From assembly GCA_036583965.1 (NCBI GenBank), contig JAZBQD010000014.1, positions 63,766,395 to 63,830,394 on the forward strand: a stretch of DNA of 64,000 nt. Reading direction: 5' to 3'. Position numbers and translations under genes: made by a program. A model generated the notes under the pieces. That model saw nothing but the letters and a program-made list of their open reading frames with translations, did no database searches and had not been told where the DNA came from. Numbering within the stretch: the first letter of the stretch is position 1; every line of letters starts with the position of its first letter. The DNA comes from Prunella strophiata (taxonomy: Eukaryota; Chordata; Aves; Passeriformes; Prunellidae). Below are positions 36,992-50,614 of this stretch, one piece after another.

Positions 36992-38759
36992 CCCAGTTAA
37001 GTCAATTGGAACTGCATATCCAGAATTTTAGATCATTTTAATGAATCCTGAGTACACATTTTTTCAAATATATGCTATTTGTTTCAATTTTTTGCTGTCC
37101 TGGGCTTTGATGTTCAGAGAATGACTAAAACTGTTTTTCAAACACATTAATATTGTATTTCAAAAAGATCACTATGTTTTTACCACTGCTGCAATATTTA
37201 AAATTATTTGTAACATGACCAGTATCAGAGAAGATCATATGTGAAAGTCCTATCTTCTCTGTAAAAGGCATCTGTACCTTCAGCCAAGGCCACAATGGCA
37301 GACCCTGGGAATCACAAAATGATGTATTCCTATAGCCACAGCATTTGTGTGAGGACAGGTGGAATAACCAGGCAGTGCTGGAGTTTGCTGATGTCCTGGA
37401 TGTGCAGGGGCACCCCACCCTTCAACAGGAAAAAACTCACTTTTTCAACAGATCATGAGTTTTATTTCATCGGACATTTAATGTCCATAGAGATATTTTA
37501 TACTCATCTTGTGGGAATCAAAATGCAACTTTATTCCTAAAAATACATCACCCTCTTTTCTGGTTGATATAAGCCAAGCTGTTAACACAAAATTAAGACT
37601 TTTTCTCTGATTGTATAATGTTAAAGGGAACAGGTGAATGGATCATTGACTTATGAGCTGCTCATGTGTTTTTGTAGAACTGAAGAATTACAGAAGTGCT
37701 TCTGTTAACACTGCTGTCTGTGGCCTTGTCTTCACTTCCCCCTATTGCCTTATCAGTGGAAGGCTGTAAGGAAACCCAACAGAAGGTGCCAAATTAGAAT
37801 AAACACAATCATACATACTTCTCTTAAATTTATCTCATACAATGCTAAGACAAGGAGCTGTTATCCTTCAGACATTATCATGCACATTCACTGAGATTCA
37901 TCCATGAGATCACTGTGAGAGGGTTTTTTCTGCCTTTCAGACACCAACATGTGGAAGTCTCAAGACTCTCAGACCTCTGTAGGCAGCAGCACAGGCTGAC
38001 CATAAGATGTGCTGTGATGCAAATTGCTTTGCAAATGGATGGACACTGCTTTTTTTGTGTAGACATAAAGAAGTCTTGCATGCCACACAGTTATAAAACC
38101 TCCAATTATTTCCCTTCAGAAAATACATGATACACACCTAACTTTCGGGAGTTGCTTTTGTTTTGTTTTTTGTTTTCAACTTTTCTGACAATGAAGGAAG
38201 GGAAATTTTTAACTGACTTCTGAACATCGAGTGTGACCTTACCATGTTCATTTAGTTAATAAATTAAATATTCTGAAATCCTTTTTGAAGCAGAGATTGC
38301 ATGACCCAGAACAGCTTCTATCTGTGTTCATCCGTGTCTCCCCCTCCAAATAGGCTGGCTCTATTGAAATTATTCCACAAGAAGCTCCAGCTTCTGAACA
38401 TGCCTGGAAATTCTCTGAGTGGACAATTGACACCTCCCAAAATAATCTCAGGAAATATTCTAAGATCTTGAAAACAGAGACTATCACGTTCAACTGTCTA
38501 AGAATGTTCCTGCATATTACCTAAATTATTACTGTAACACAGGCAAACAAAGAATTCTTTTAGAAGAGACAACAGTGGAGGATTAGCTGACTAGACTGTA
38601 TTTTTCTTTCTTAAGCAACATACTTTTTCAGGCACTTAGAGAAATTTATAGGCACAGTTCTGTCATTGAAACTCCAGCAAAGTGGTTCCAAATCTGCACC
38701 AATATAGGTTACAACAGGATTGCATCCCAAGTTTTTCAAACATTTGACACAGTGCTTAC

Positions 38760-38771
38760 TTTTATGAGAAC
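38760..38771 (-). CDS. Candidate 12-nt microexon
   Basis: On the - strand a near-perfect acceptor (tttacttcttttttttatag, with branch-like ttactttac upstream) is followed by 12 bases and then a consensus donor (AAA|gtaagc; GT at 38759-38758). In phase 0 it would add VLIK. Length is divisible by three. Neuronal microexons in vertebrates have this architecture: tiny, frame-neutral, long pyrimidine tract. It lies on the same strand as the better candidates at 34559 and 60351. There is no homology evidence. Confidence 0.12.
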
Positions 38772-40374
38772 CTATAAAAAAAAGAAGTAAAGTAAACTGT
38801 ATCATCCCCTTCATCCCCATGGGCAGATAAGATTAAGTCCACATGGATTTCTGTAGTGAAATTGTGGAGGAACAGAGTGTAAACTTTCAGTGTTGTGTCT
38901 CTACATTTCAAAAAAAAGAAACCATTCTGTATTTGTTTCAAGGGTTTCATAGGAGGATTCATGAGCAGGAATGGAGCCTGTGTGTTGTCTGTTCTCCATG
39001 ACATTGCTGTACAACTTTGTAACCATATGAGGGAAAAAAGAGAATGTACATAGGGCTGAGTTATGGGATCTATACTAGAGGCAAAAACTCAGTTTCAACT
39101 TTTTCTGCTGACATTTCTTCATAGTTGAAATATAGAGTGGAAACCTGGTTTCCTATATTTCAGGTAGACACCAAAGTCAGCAGATTTTCATGCACAACCT
39201 GAATACCTTCTCCCTATGAGGAGTTTATGCTAAAGTGCTAAAATAGGCTGCAAAAATACCAATCACAGATTTAATATCTATGTAAGAGCAGTCATTTGAA
39301 CTCTTAACTCTCAAGACTGTATGGGTAACACTTTTAAGCTGTTTACCTCAGTTCATCCACACAGAACATTCAGATATTCACTGAAGCACAAAACAGGACT
39401 GTGAGATAATTCATCTGCCACACAGTGTTTAGGGTACTTATCCTAGAGATGTGATATACAGTCTCAGATTTAGAGAATATCCAAGCAGTTTACACAAAAT
39501 GAAATAATTTAAACAGAAAAGACCTAAAATAGCCCCATCTCAGATATAAAGCAGGATGATTGAGAACATTCTCATACTTAGATTTAAAATTTCTGAAGCA
39601 GAGCAGGATGTTGAACCTATGTTCTTCCATCAGCATAGGGAAATGCTACAAATATAAGTTATTTTATAACTTGAAAGTATAGTAATTTTGTGAGTTTTGT
39701 GTAAGTCCACCACCTATTTTTCTTTTGTTAGATATACTCAAATGTGTTCCTTTCTGACTCAAATTAGATGGGTTTTTTTGGTCCAAATACAGAATCTGAG
39801 CCAGAAGTAGTTTGGTTTGGTGATAGCAATGAAAAACTCACACTAGTTCATTCCAGAAGGATTCCTTTTCAAGCTTTATGGATGTACTGGAAAAATAATT
39901 AAACACACAGCTCTGATGTGAGCAAATATTTGACAATGGCATGGGAGTAGTCCATGTGGAGTGTGTTAGGATTCATAATACTAACAGCAGAAGCATGCCA
40001 GCTTTGTAGAAATTGACTTTTTATGTGAGAGTGATTACAGCTGGAAGCACACTAAAAATTAACAACACATAACTACATAACATTAGCAGGAATTGCAGAA
40101 CTGAACTGAGTTAAAAGCACAGAAGTTGTATTTCAGCATTACATTGAGACTATAAAACCATATGTTTTTCTTGTTGAAATATAGTTTGGGTATATTTTAA
40201 TGTTTTTATCAACATGACAAATCTATTTAAAAGTATGTCTGCTGCAGTATTTCTGTTGTGCAAAGATCTTGTTCACATCCAGAAATGAGTTTTGGCCACT
40301 GACATGCAATGATCTATGCACTGGACATTCAGCACCTCGTGTCCACTCTTCCCAGTCAGTCATGCCCTATCAAG

Positions 40375-40440
40375 CTGAAAGAAGTAGGAGGAAATTAAAT
40401 GAGTGAGAAAGAGAAATAGGAAGTGAGAGAAATGAGAGCA
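40375..40440. repeat. Polypurine tract with strong - strand acceptor
   Basis: The + strand is nearly all purine. On the - strand it forms a long pyrimidine tract ending in cttctttcag (AG at 40376-40375). All three frames downstream of that acceptor hit a stop within six codons, so it does not begin a coding exon. It could serve a non-coding exon or mean nothing. Confidence 0.7.
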
Positions 40441-42247
40441 CAAGGCAACAACATCACTTTTTACTTTGCTGCCTTAAGGAGTAGGTGGGAAACTCATGCA
40501 TACTTCCCTGGAGTCTGAGCCACCCAGTGCCCCTCAGCATCTGAATAACAGCACACACCAGCAGAAGAAAAATCCAACAATATTACAAGTACATTAGGTC
40601 GTTTTTCTTGGTAGATTTTTGAATTCTTTTTTTCCTGTTGAGGCACAACTCTAAGGCATAGAATGCTTAGCAGTCTTGTCCGTGGAGACAAAATTCAGCA
40701 GCTGTATTGAGCTTCTCTGCAGAAAACAGGACAGCAACTCCCACACGTCCTCCAGGAAAGTGAGTGAGATGCCAGCAAAACCAGGTGAGGGAGCTTGAGG
40801 AAAATACTTTCTCTGACAAGGAGCAGAACTGTATGTAGGCTAGGAAGGAACTTATTATCACCCATTTGTATCACATTAACTAACTACCCTTTTTTAATTT
40901 CTTCTTTGTGTTTTGAATGAAGACTTCTAGTAAATAGGGTTACTTGTAGCAATCTAAAATTATTAGTCCATGATTGCATTACCATTACTCTGACAGATCA
41001 CTTTGACAAGTGGTGTATTTCTGGTGCTGCTGGAACAGATAGGGAATGTGTAGGAGGCAAAGACTAAAAAAAAACCTATTCAGAGGGGATTATGGAGGTT
41101 AATGCAAAGAATATGCTTCTAAGGGTATTAGAATTGGTGCACCAGATTCACAGCTCATTGAGGTCTCATGACATTCCTCAGTGCAGTGTCAAAGGGAACA
41201 AAGATACTGAAATGAAAACCCAAAGCCCAGAGAAGAAAAGGAGTTTCCTAATTATTTTGGTGTCTAAGGTTCATTCTATAGGTAATAGCACAATGAGGAT
41301 ACTTAGGCTTTCAGAGAACACTGTGTTAAGGAAAATGTAAGTTTCCTCTCGTGCATAGTACTAAAATTTTGTAATAATCAATGTGCTTACAAAATATTCT
41401 GGTGATAACTTCTGGTCTATCGCTGTTTTCAGATATGGTGTATTTCTGTTTAGATTAGTGAGTGCCATTTCTATCTGAACTTAGTCCTACAAAATATTGT
41501 CCTACTTTAATTTCCATGCAGAATTTCAGTGTGAGATCCCCACACATAATTTAGAATATGGTTTTTGATCCATTTATATGATTGTGACTCCATCAAAGTA
41601 ATTTTCCTTTAGACCAATTTCAATGACCTCTTATTAGGACAGATGACCAAACTCTCATTTTCTTGGCTTTATGTTCTTTTCTATGCACCTTTGTCATTCT
41701 TTAGTAACAGCTTAATTTGCTGATAAGAGTAATTTACATTCAAGAAAAACTATTTCACTGAAAATTAATGAAGGAGATGACACAGGAGACCTAAGCATCT
41801 CTTAGACACTTTCCTAGAAAATATTAAAATCCCCCCTTAATTTACTATTATTATACCTTCTTCTATTTGTATCACTGAAATCAATTCCCAGGCAGTAATG
41901 TTTTACAGGCAAAGCATTGCTGTCTAAAATGATATCACCACACACATTTTTTCAATTTGGGTGGCAGACATGCTACTGGAGGTTTGGGGAAAGCCACACT
42001 GCCTGATATTAGTGCTTGTTTTCTATTCAACACAGCATGAAGGATCTGGCACGTGTTTTGTGCTTCTGACTTGATGCATATTTTCTGTATTTTCTGGACT
42101 GTCTAAACAAAAATAATAGTAAATTCAAGTGTTTTTCATCATGATCCTAAATCATTCACATATGTTACCAAGACTAGGTGCCACAAAGTTACACCTCATT
42201 TAGCTGTTGTTCATTCAGCAAGAGCCAGATCATTTTAAACTAGATTT

Positions 42248-42481
42248 CATAGAATCAGAGAATATTTTGAGTTGGATGGGACCCATCAGGATCATCAAGT
42301 CCAACTCCTAACCCTCCACTTTCCCTCATGGGGATGTTGAAAATCACCATGTGGTCTCTGCTCATATCCTCCTGGATGAACAAACCAAGTGATCTCAACT
42401 ACTCTTCCTAAAACTTCCCCTCCAGACCCTTCACTGTCCTCATGACCCTCCTTTGGATGCTCCCTAATAGCTTAATATCCC
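42248..42481 (-). mobile_element. CR1 non-LTR retrotransposon, 3' end fragment, antisense
   Basis: Read on +, catagaatcagagaat is the reverse complement of the CR1 terminal ATTCTATG repeats. It is followed by gagttggatgggaccc, gatcatcaagtccaactcct and, near 42430, ctgtcctcatgaccctcctt, then ggatgctccctaatagctta. This is the usual order of the CR1 3' region on the opposite strand. About 230 bp survive, with no open reading frame. An internal stretch (about 42340-42420) is more diverged. It is a 5'-truncated fossil insertion. Confidence 0.88.
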
Positions 42482-45400
42482 ACTTCACAGGAATTTCTAT
42501 GTGAAAATATATTTAAAAGAGTTTCTTATTCCTTTAAGCAACTTAATTTCCTAATTTACTGTCTCAAACTAAGCCAATTGAGTTAAGAGTTAAAACTTAT
42601 GAAAAATGTCTACATAAGGGGCTTGCACCAATTTGAAAGAAATCTTTAAAAGCTGAACTAGGAAAGAAGGACTGATTTAAATTCTAACAACAGATTCAGT
42701 CCCAGTGAAAACAAGAATATGGGTGTGCAATTGGAAGTCAGCTTTATTTGACTTCACAAGTTGTTTCCCAAGCTTCAGTAATTAATAATGTGACTTAAAA
42801 GCTTCATTACGTAGAGAATCACATCAATTTTCTTACCAAGCCAGCCTTCAGAACCAAGATACAGCTCAAAAACAGTAAGGGAAATTCTCCAATCTCTCCT
42901 TTACATCCATTTAACTCACCAATCATTTTAGGGCCAATGCTTACTTAGCCATTTAACTGAAATTTTTGTAAGCACTCACAGCAGTAAAAGCAGAAAACTT
43001 CTGTGTTCATAAGGGATTTTGAATTTCAGAGAAATAAGACTATATGGGAAGTTTAACCCACTTGATACTCTTTTAAGGAAAAGGGAAATCAAGACTATGT
43101 TCAGTACAAGACTTTAGTGAGCGTGTATCAGCAGATCAAATTTGGACAGAAGGAAAAACAGCATAAACCAAAGAAGTTTGTATTCTGTTGACCTTATACA
43201 GTCAGCAGTTGTCTAAGAAGGTGACAAGGGTGTGCACCAAGATGGGAAAAATTGATATTGATATTTACATATCTACAGAGCAAAACAAAAATTTAAACAA
43301 GCCTGTACCTTTCATCTTCTTCTTCACCCCCTGCATTTTCAGGCAAGACTGGGCATGGCAAGCCTACTTTTTGAGAGCATTCAGGAACTGACTGTAAAAT
43401 TTGATATTGTTGGAATAACATTTAATAGCTGAGTGTTTAGGCACCTATTCAGCTTGTTAGCTCCTCAACTAATTAAGCCACCTTCTAGGACAAAATATTA
43501 AGCTGGTGAGTAATGTGAGAACCAGACACAGAAATTTATTAGAAAAGGACTTACAAAGAAATGGAAAATTATCAGGTTTTTAACCTGAAAAGGGCCACAG
43601 AATCTGCCACTGTTTTTCCAATCTAACTAAATAGTACATCAGGGACAGCATTTCAGGCAAACAGTTTATCTGAAAGAGCAGTTCCCTGATTAAACCAGCA
43701 ATGATAAATCACAGGGTATTCTCTAGTGCAATGCACTGTTTTAGCCATACAAAAATGAAAGAAAAGGATATGAAATGCTAGGCCTTAGAGATACTATATG
43801 GTGAAAGGGAGTTCTGAAGTCTGCAGAGAATTGTTCGTGTGTGAAAATATTTAATTTCTTTCTCCTTTTTTTTTTTTTTGTTTTAATGATCTCAAGGTGG
43901 TTAGTACTTTTCATAGTTTTGACCTGCTCCACAGAAGTAAGGAATGATTCCAGAAGAAAATTACTAGGTGTGACCCTGATTAAAGCTATACCAACTATGA
44001 CAACCATTTATTTGAATAACTACATTTCATTCTTATTAAAAAAATAAAATCTACTGTTTAATACTACAAGTATTATTAAACAAGGGAATACAGAATAAAA
44101 CTGAAGAAGCAAGATTATCTTAATTTGATCCTTCAAGTATTATTTATTCATGTATGTGTTTAGTATAACCCACATTTTCCTGAATTGTACTCTTATACAG
44201 TTATGTCTGGATTTTCAGTCACTTTTTATTTTTACCACAGAACTCACCTCATGTGTTATTTTGCTCAATCAGTAGTTACTATTTCTCAGTTAAACCTGTG
44301 TCCCTGGGCCTTGCTAAAACACACCATCAAAGAATGCACTGAATTTTACCTTGAAGATAGAACATTGTAGACCTTCTCCACTGCTGGAATTTGGGGGTTA
44401 CAAACAGACATTAAGCTGTTTTTAAAGGACACAGAAAGATTGTCAATGACCCAAGGAAGGAAAACACCCAACATTAGTATTTTGTCCTACAGAAAAGATA
44501 ATAAGTGCACTGTGATGAACTGGCCAACCAAAGAATGTTGTGCTTTCCTTTAGAGTCAGGACAGAGGGTGCAATCACAAGAGTGGAACTACTCCTGTTTG
44601 CTTTGGAGGTAGCCAGGAAAAGGTCTTGCAGCCCTGAGTGGTCCTAAAAACATGATTATAGCCACAAATGATAGCAGAATACATGACTAATTGCAAAAGA
44701 CTCTGGAGACCTCCAAGGGGATTGAAGGAGAAAAACATTAAAGCATTTCCCAGAGATTCATCCCACGTGATGAGCAGAAGCAGTCAAGGGTCAGAAGAAG
44801 TTATAACCTCCTTGTACAGCAAAAGAAGGATGTGCTCTTGTTAGAGCTTCCTGGAATCAATCTTCCATGAATGATATGGTTAAAGCAGCCAGGAGGGATA
44901 AACATAACAAAGAGAAGAGGTGAAAAAATATAAATGCACACCTATGCACTTAGAATTAAACCATGAAATAAGGATTCCTAGCTCCACCAAGCCTCAAATG
45001 GACACAAAGGAGAAAGTATTTAATTTCTATCTAGGTAATAAACAAGTGAAAATGTAATTTCTAATGTCTGAGATGAGTTTGGGTTGTAATATCTCACTCT
45101 TTCCTAAATTAAATCATGCTTTAAAATTCACATTACTGGAGTCTTTCCATTGATGATTATAACCTATACAGAAAGAAATCGGTGGGGAAAAAAAGAAGGG
45201 AAAGATGCAATATGTTAAAAATAATTTGAACTGTTTCAAAGTTACCAGCATTATGAAACAATCTTTACCAATCAGGAGTTACTGAGGTAATGAATAAAGC
45301 AATAATGTGTGGCTGCAGATCACCAAATCACACTAAAGAATGGGATGATCAACTTCTTTAAGATACATCATGTGTAGGTTGAAGAAATATATTCATGTCA

Positions 45401-48400
45401 GGGATTTCAACTCTTACTGAGACATGTCAGAAGTCAAATGCAAGGAGCCCCTCAATAATTTCACAGTTTATAAAATTATAACATTTTATCTGAAAAAATG
45501 TGACAGCCAATGTGCATTGTCTTCACATGGAAAGAACCATTAATCTCAGGGCAAAAATTAACAACTGGTAGAGTACAAGATATAAGGAGTCAATTATGTT
45601 TGAAGCATCCCAACCTCCACCATATTTAAATTTTATAAGCTAGCTTCATGAACATGATAACAATTATGAGCAAAGTCTACTTGGGAGAAAGTAATTAAAT
45701 GTGATGGATAATTGGGAATTCCTAAAGTGCCAAAAATGTCAAAATTTCTGCTGAAGAAGAAAATTGTGCTAGCTACAACAGACATGCAAGGAAGCTGAGA
45801 GCATCAGTTAATTAACTAATAATTATGATAGAAAACAGGAAGATATGATAGTGATAAATATTTAGCAAAAAAATTAAGAAACATATATGATGACACATGT
45901 TGATAAGTGATAGACAGTATTACACATTTAAAATGTTAACACAAACTAAATATGTTTTAAATTAAAAAGTACTGTCATAAAGTAATAATTTTAATGTCAG
46001 CCTGTAGATTTTGATTTGTGAATACATACTATTTAATATTTTAATTAATCACTTGAGAAAAGACAATATAAATATATTATTATAAAATTTTCTAATGACA
46101 TAAAGATCAAGAGAATCAGTAGCAGCAAAAAGACTATGTCCCATATGCAGAATGAACTCAGTTTCTTGGTAAACACACTGTGGGAAAATGATGTGTATTT
46201 CACCATTGCCAAGTGGAAAGAACATAATTATGAATAAGGAATGTAAGTCATTCTTCAGGATTGGGAATTCTAAGGAATGAGAGAAATATTGAGTGACTTA
46301 GAGGTCAGCACAGATAATTACTTGAACATGAGTTTTCATTGTGGAATACAAAAGTCCTTGAAAGTTTTAGTAGAGAAAATACCAAGTATATGTGAAGAGA
46401 GTATGTTACATCTGTACTGGCAATGAAGCCCTAAGTGCTAGATTATTGTGTCCAATTATGTGTTTAAAGAAAGATGATGAAAAATTAAAAATGGCTTAGA
46501 GAAGTCCAGGAATATGATTAAAGGACTGGAGAACATCTCTTACTGAGGGAAAAAAAAAAAAAAAATCAGAAGACTAGTTTAGTTTCCAAAATTGAAAGTT
46601 AAGCAGTGACATGATCAGTGATTAAACATACTTTCCTGATGAAATCTGATAACAGAGAACTTCTCAACCAGAAAACATAAGGACAATAATCCCTTCTTAT
46701 TATTCTTCCCAAACAACATCAGCATTTCTGTGGGACGATTCTGATTCCCAGTGATACACTTTTTAATGCCTCAAAATCCTTTCCTAAAGGTAACTTCTGA
46801 TCTCCACATGATTCCTAATTCTTCAGCCTCAGAATGAGAAAGAGCTGGGCAATTTTTGCCATAATCATCTGCTGAAAACTTTACCTTGAGGCATGACAAT
46901 GAGAAGTACTTAAAATCAGGCTGCCTTCTAAGCATCTAAGAATGCACAATACACAATCCTGACCTGAGGTGTCACCTTCCAAACTACTTGCAAATTTCTT
47001 GTGGTTTTGACCTCACAGAGTTTCTCAAAAGTGGAGCAGTGCTCTCATCTCCATTTTATAACTTGGCTTCCTGTGAAAAATTGTGCCTCTGCAGTTTATC
47101 CAGAGACACAAATAAAGCAGTGACTGGTGATAAGAATACAAACCCAAATTTTCTGCTTCTAACTCCTGTTCAAGTTATCACTGGATTTCCCTGATAATAT
47201 GTAGTTATTACCTGTTGCTTCACTATATCCATATTTACAGACTCTGATTTTCTATTCAGAACTCCACAGTCTTCAATTCACAATTTATTTAGTCAAACAA
47301 AATAAAAGGAAATAATTAAAATAAAAGCACAAGGTAAGCACCATTGGGCTATCCAGTTTCTGAATTATACAGAGAAGGAACTTAAAGCAATGGGAGAACC
47401 CCAGTGTAAAAAAATCAATTATTTAAATTGAAGAGGTGAGATAAGTGATGTCTGAGTGGGATTTTGAGGTTCGTAGTCCCAGACTTGGAGAGTTGAGCCT
47501 CCAGCTTTAATCCTAGGCACTGGCACACAGTGCATAGGAAGAAATTTCCATGTGCTACAGTTTATGTTTTAATCTAAACAGTGCAATATAAACTGGGGCA
47601 TGTGTTATTTCACGGATGACACAGTTTTCAAGTTATGACAGTTTAGTAGTGTCCCAGGCTCTTGGTTCCCACACATTCCACGACTTTTTCATTTTCCAGA
47701 ACTGTCGTCAAAAGCAGCTTCAGACTGCTGGAGAACACTCAGAGAAAGAGTAAAAGATATGTAATATATTTAGATAATAAATTGTGATGGATCTGTGTTA
47801 TGACATTATCTGTTACTATGATGATAGGTCAGGATTGCAGTCAGGCAGTTTAGAGCAGTTAGTTTAAGAAAACAAAATTGCTCCCAGTAGATTTCTAAAG
47901 GCCATTACAAGCAATAGAGAAAATCTCTTTCCTCATCCTCTTCTCCAGCACTCTCTGCCTTCTGCCACAATGAATCAGAATGACATACTTTTTTTTCTAA
48001 GTTAATTTTCTACTAACTCAGAAGAATATTTTCTTCAAAATTATTTATCTCCTTACCCTGATATTGATATCAAGGTACCCTATTCTTAGGATTTTTGGTG
48101 CTTTGCTTGCTGGTTTTAATTTGTTTTGAACCTAGTCAGCTAATTTTATATTTTCAATACCAGTCACATTTTCTGGTTAAGTAAATACATTCTTTATCCA
48201 GTCTTGTCTAACTGGCATAAGTTAGGATGCATTTTCCAAGCCCAGATCTTTGATTTTTCAGTTTCCATATATGAAAAAAAAAACATCATTAGTCCTTTTA
48301 TGAATCATTAGCTATCACATGCAGTAAAGGACTTTAAGTTTACATGTACCATTTTTCTATATTTTATTTCATGTAGTATAACATACACGTGTGCAATTTC

Positions 48401-50536
48401 ATTTTCCTTTCTGAGGTACAATTCTTAGCATGGATGGTGAAGTACATCACAGCAAAATGAACCAAGGAGTTAAAACATTCGTTTAGAGAAGAGCTTTTCA
48501 AACAAAGTGCATTTGTTGTCAAGTCACAAATAAAGAAAAATACTTGAAATTTACAGATATTTTGAAGAAACATGAAAATAAATTTACAACTGATTTAAAA
48601 TATAAAAATTAAATGCTGCTATAGGCTGAACCTGTTACACTTATATCAGTTACAAACAGTGAAAGACTTGAAGATACAACCTTCATTCCTTAGGACCTGG
48701 TTAGATACCAAGAGGCACACAGAGATTTGTTTGGTACATTTAATCTGTGCCTACATTTATTATTTTATAGAGTTATCCTAGTTCACCTTCCAGGGATGAA
48801 ATTACATCAGCCTGTACTTAGAAAATGTTGGTATGTTAATTTAGGTTAATCAAGCATGTACTTTTAATTAGGGGAAAAAACACCATAAAAGTACATAGGG
48901 AATACAGTTCATTCTAGGTTATGGTTACTGTTAATAGTTCAAAATCTGTGGCAAGTGTGTTCTCTTCCAAGTTTAGGTCAACAAAAAAAAGAAGTATAAT
49001 AATTTTTTTATCCTAAATCATGATGGGCTAGTCTGTGGTTAGATTGCATGTCACCATGCACTCTAGGTTTATTAAAATAGTACAGACACCTGAAATTTAG
49101 AAAAGTTGGATTCCTTTAAACTGTTTTATGTAGGTAGACTTAGTCTCAAAGTTTAGGATCAGTAACTTGAATTTAGCTGAAATTTTCTGCTCCTGTCATC
49201 AACATCCAATTCTTAACTGTGTTATATTTCTTGGTTATACAGAGATTAAAATTATTTTAATGGAAAATTGAGAAAGACAACTCCTCTTTCTACCCTCTAC
49301 TATGCACTTTTAAAAATTACTTTTCTTGTTCCCACAAAAATCTGTTCGAAGTACAGTGTCTTGTTTCAAAGAACATAAATAACTCAGAGCAAGTTACTGA
49401 TCCCTTGCTTTGATCATGCCTGTCCCCTCCTGTACACAGAGCAATGAAACCAATGGGGTAATGCATGCAAGCACATGTGTCAGTAAAATTATCAGCTTTG
49501 TGCCTACACTCATTTGCAATAATGAGGAAAGAGACACTGCTGCATCTGAACTCTAAGGTTACTTTTTAGTTCTGTAGGAAAAGTGACAGTAGCAAAAAAG
49601 ACTATTTAATTATCCTTGCTAATGTCTGCAGTGCAAAGGAGTCTGTGCTTCTAATTATGAGCTACATCAAGGAAGGGTTTTATTGCATTCTTTTTGTAGA
49701 AATGGCTGTACACTGGATCAGTCACCATCAAGCTGACATCCTGGGCAAAATTCAACTGTCTCCACCCATTCATGGTAGCAAAAAGCAGTATCTAGAGCAG
49801 CTATGTCTGACAATATTCAGGATATTGCTAGAGTCTTGCAAGTTTTACTTCATGTAAATAGCTCAAATAAATCAATACAATTAATCACATTTCCTTAGCT
49901 GAATAATCCTATTCAAGTAATTGAGTGAAATCTATTTGTATAAAGTATACAATATTTCATACTTTGTATAAATTAATTATATATGTAGAGTGAATACAAC
50001 ATTTATGGTAATTTCAAAAACAGTCTACCGTAAGCATCTTCTTACATTAACCATCAATATAAATTTTCATTGAAATATTAAATCAGAAAATAACAGCATC
50101 AGAAAACTAGATTCACATGCACAGAATTTTGTATTCTGCTGCAATTTTTCAACATATGCATGATTGACCTTGTGATGATGATGAGACCAGCGTGTAGAAG
50201 TGCTGCTATTTCTCTGGGAAGTGACTGGGAACAAACGTCACATGTCATGTGGAGATGGGAATTCCTTAGCTCCACATAAATCTAATTTTGTTAGCAGTTA
50301 AAGGTGCCTTTGCAAGGAGAAAGGCAGTGTCTCTGCTGTGGCTAATGTGCACTTAAACCAAGGCCTTGAGCAGATTAATCAATGTTCTATGAACTCTGTG
50401 AGAACTGAGCTAACCTGCAGTTGAAGCCAACATTCGATCCAGGAGGAGTATTCCCATTGTCTGGGCCAGTTTTATTTTATACTAGAGTGACATCTGCCTT
50501 TAGGCAGGACAGCCTATGAATATTGTCCACATAATC
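42482..50536. other. AT-rich unique non-coding DNA
   Basis: A purine run (about 15 A at 46551) and a very A+T-rich interval at about 45840-46100 are the only compositional landmarks. Facing splice-acceptor motifs on both strands near 47.7 kb are reported as an observation. No recognisable gene, repeat family or RNA gene is seen. An inverted repeat of tataaagtat type lies near 49937-49971. Confidence 0.6.
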
Positions 50537-50614
50537 TTGGGGGGGAAAAAAAACCCCCAAACTGATTTCAACATCCCCCCCAAAAACCCCAACAAATAAA
50601 CAAACATAAAAAAC
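50537..50614. repeat. Low-complexity G7-A8-C5 and A-rich tract
   Basis: A run of seven G is followed by eight A and five C, so ttggggg and cccccaa form an inverted repeat around an A-rich loop (about 50539-50560). A C7 run at about 50575-50581 and a caaac/aaata A-rich stretch follow. Such mixed homopolymers are prone to sequencing and assembly error. Confidence 0.75.

Larger units (their letters stand above)
34683..42247. other. Unique non-coding DNA with G-quadruplex cluster
   Basis: The main content is the pair of G-quadruplex motifs and the telomere-like stretch between 36.2 and 37.0 kb, a microexon-like unit at 38760 and a purine tract at 40375-40440. The remainder is unique AT-rich sequence. 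The 37125-37540 and 40494-40861 ORFs are mutually overlapping chance frames with no domain that I can see. Confidence 0.6.

Noticed and set aside
40320..40376. Very strong - strand 3' splice site as the start of a coding exon
   Set aside because: All three frames stop within six codons of the acceptor.
42830..42905. - strand exon-like unit ending in CTTG|GTAAGA with an open frame
   Set aside because: Acceptor placement is ambiguous and the donor is off-consensus at the exon side.
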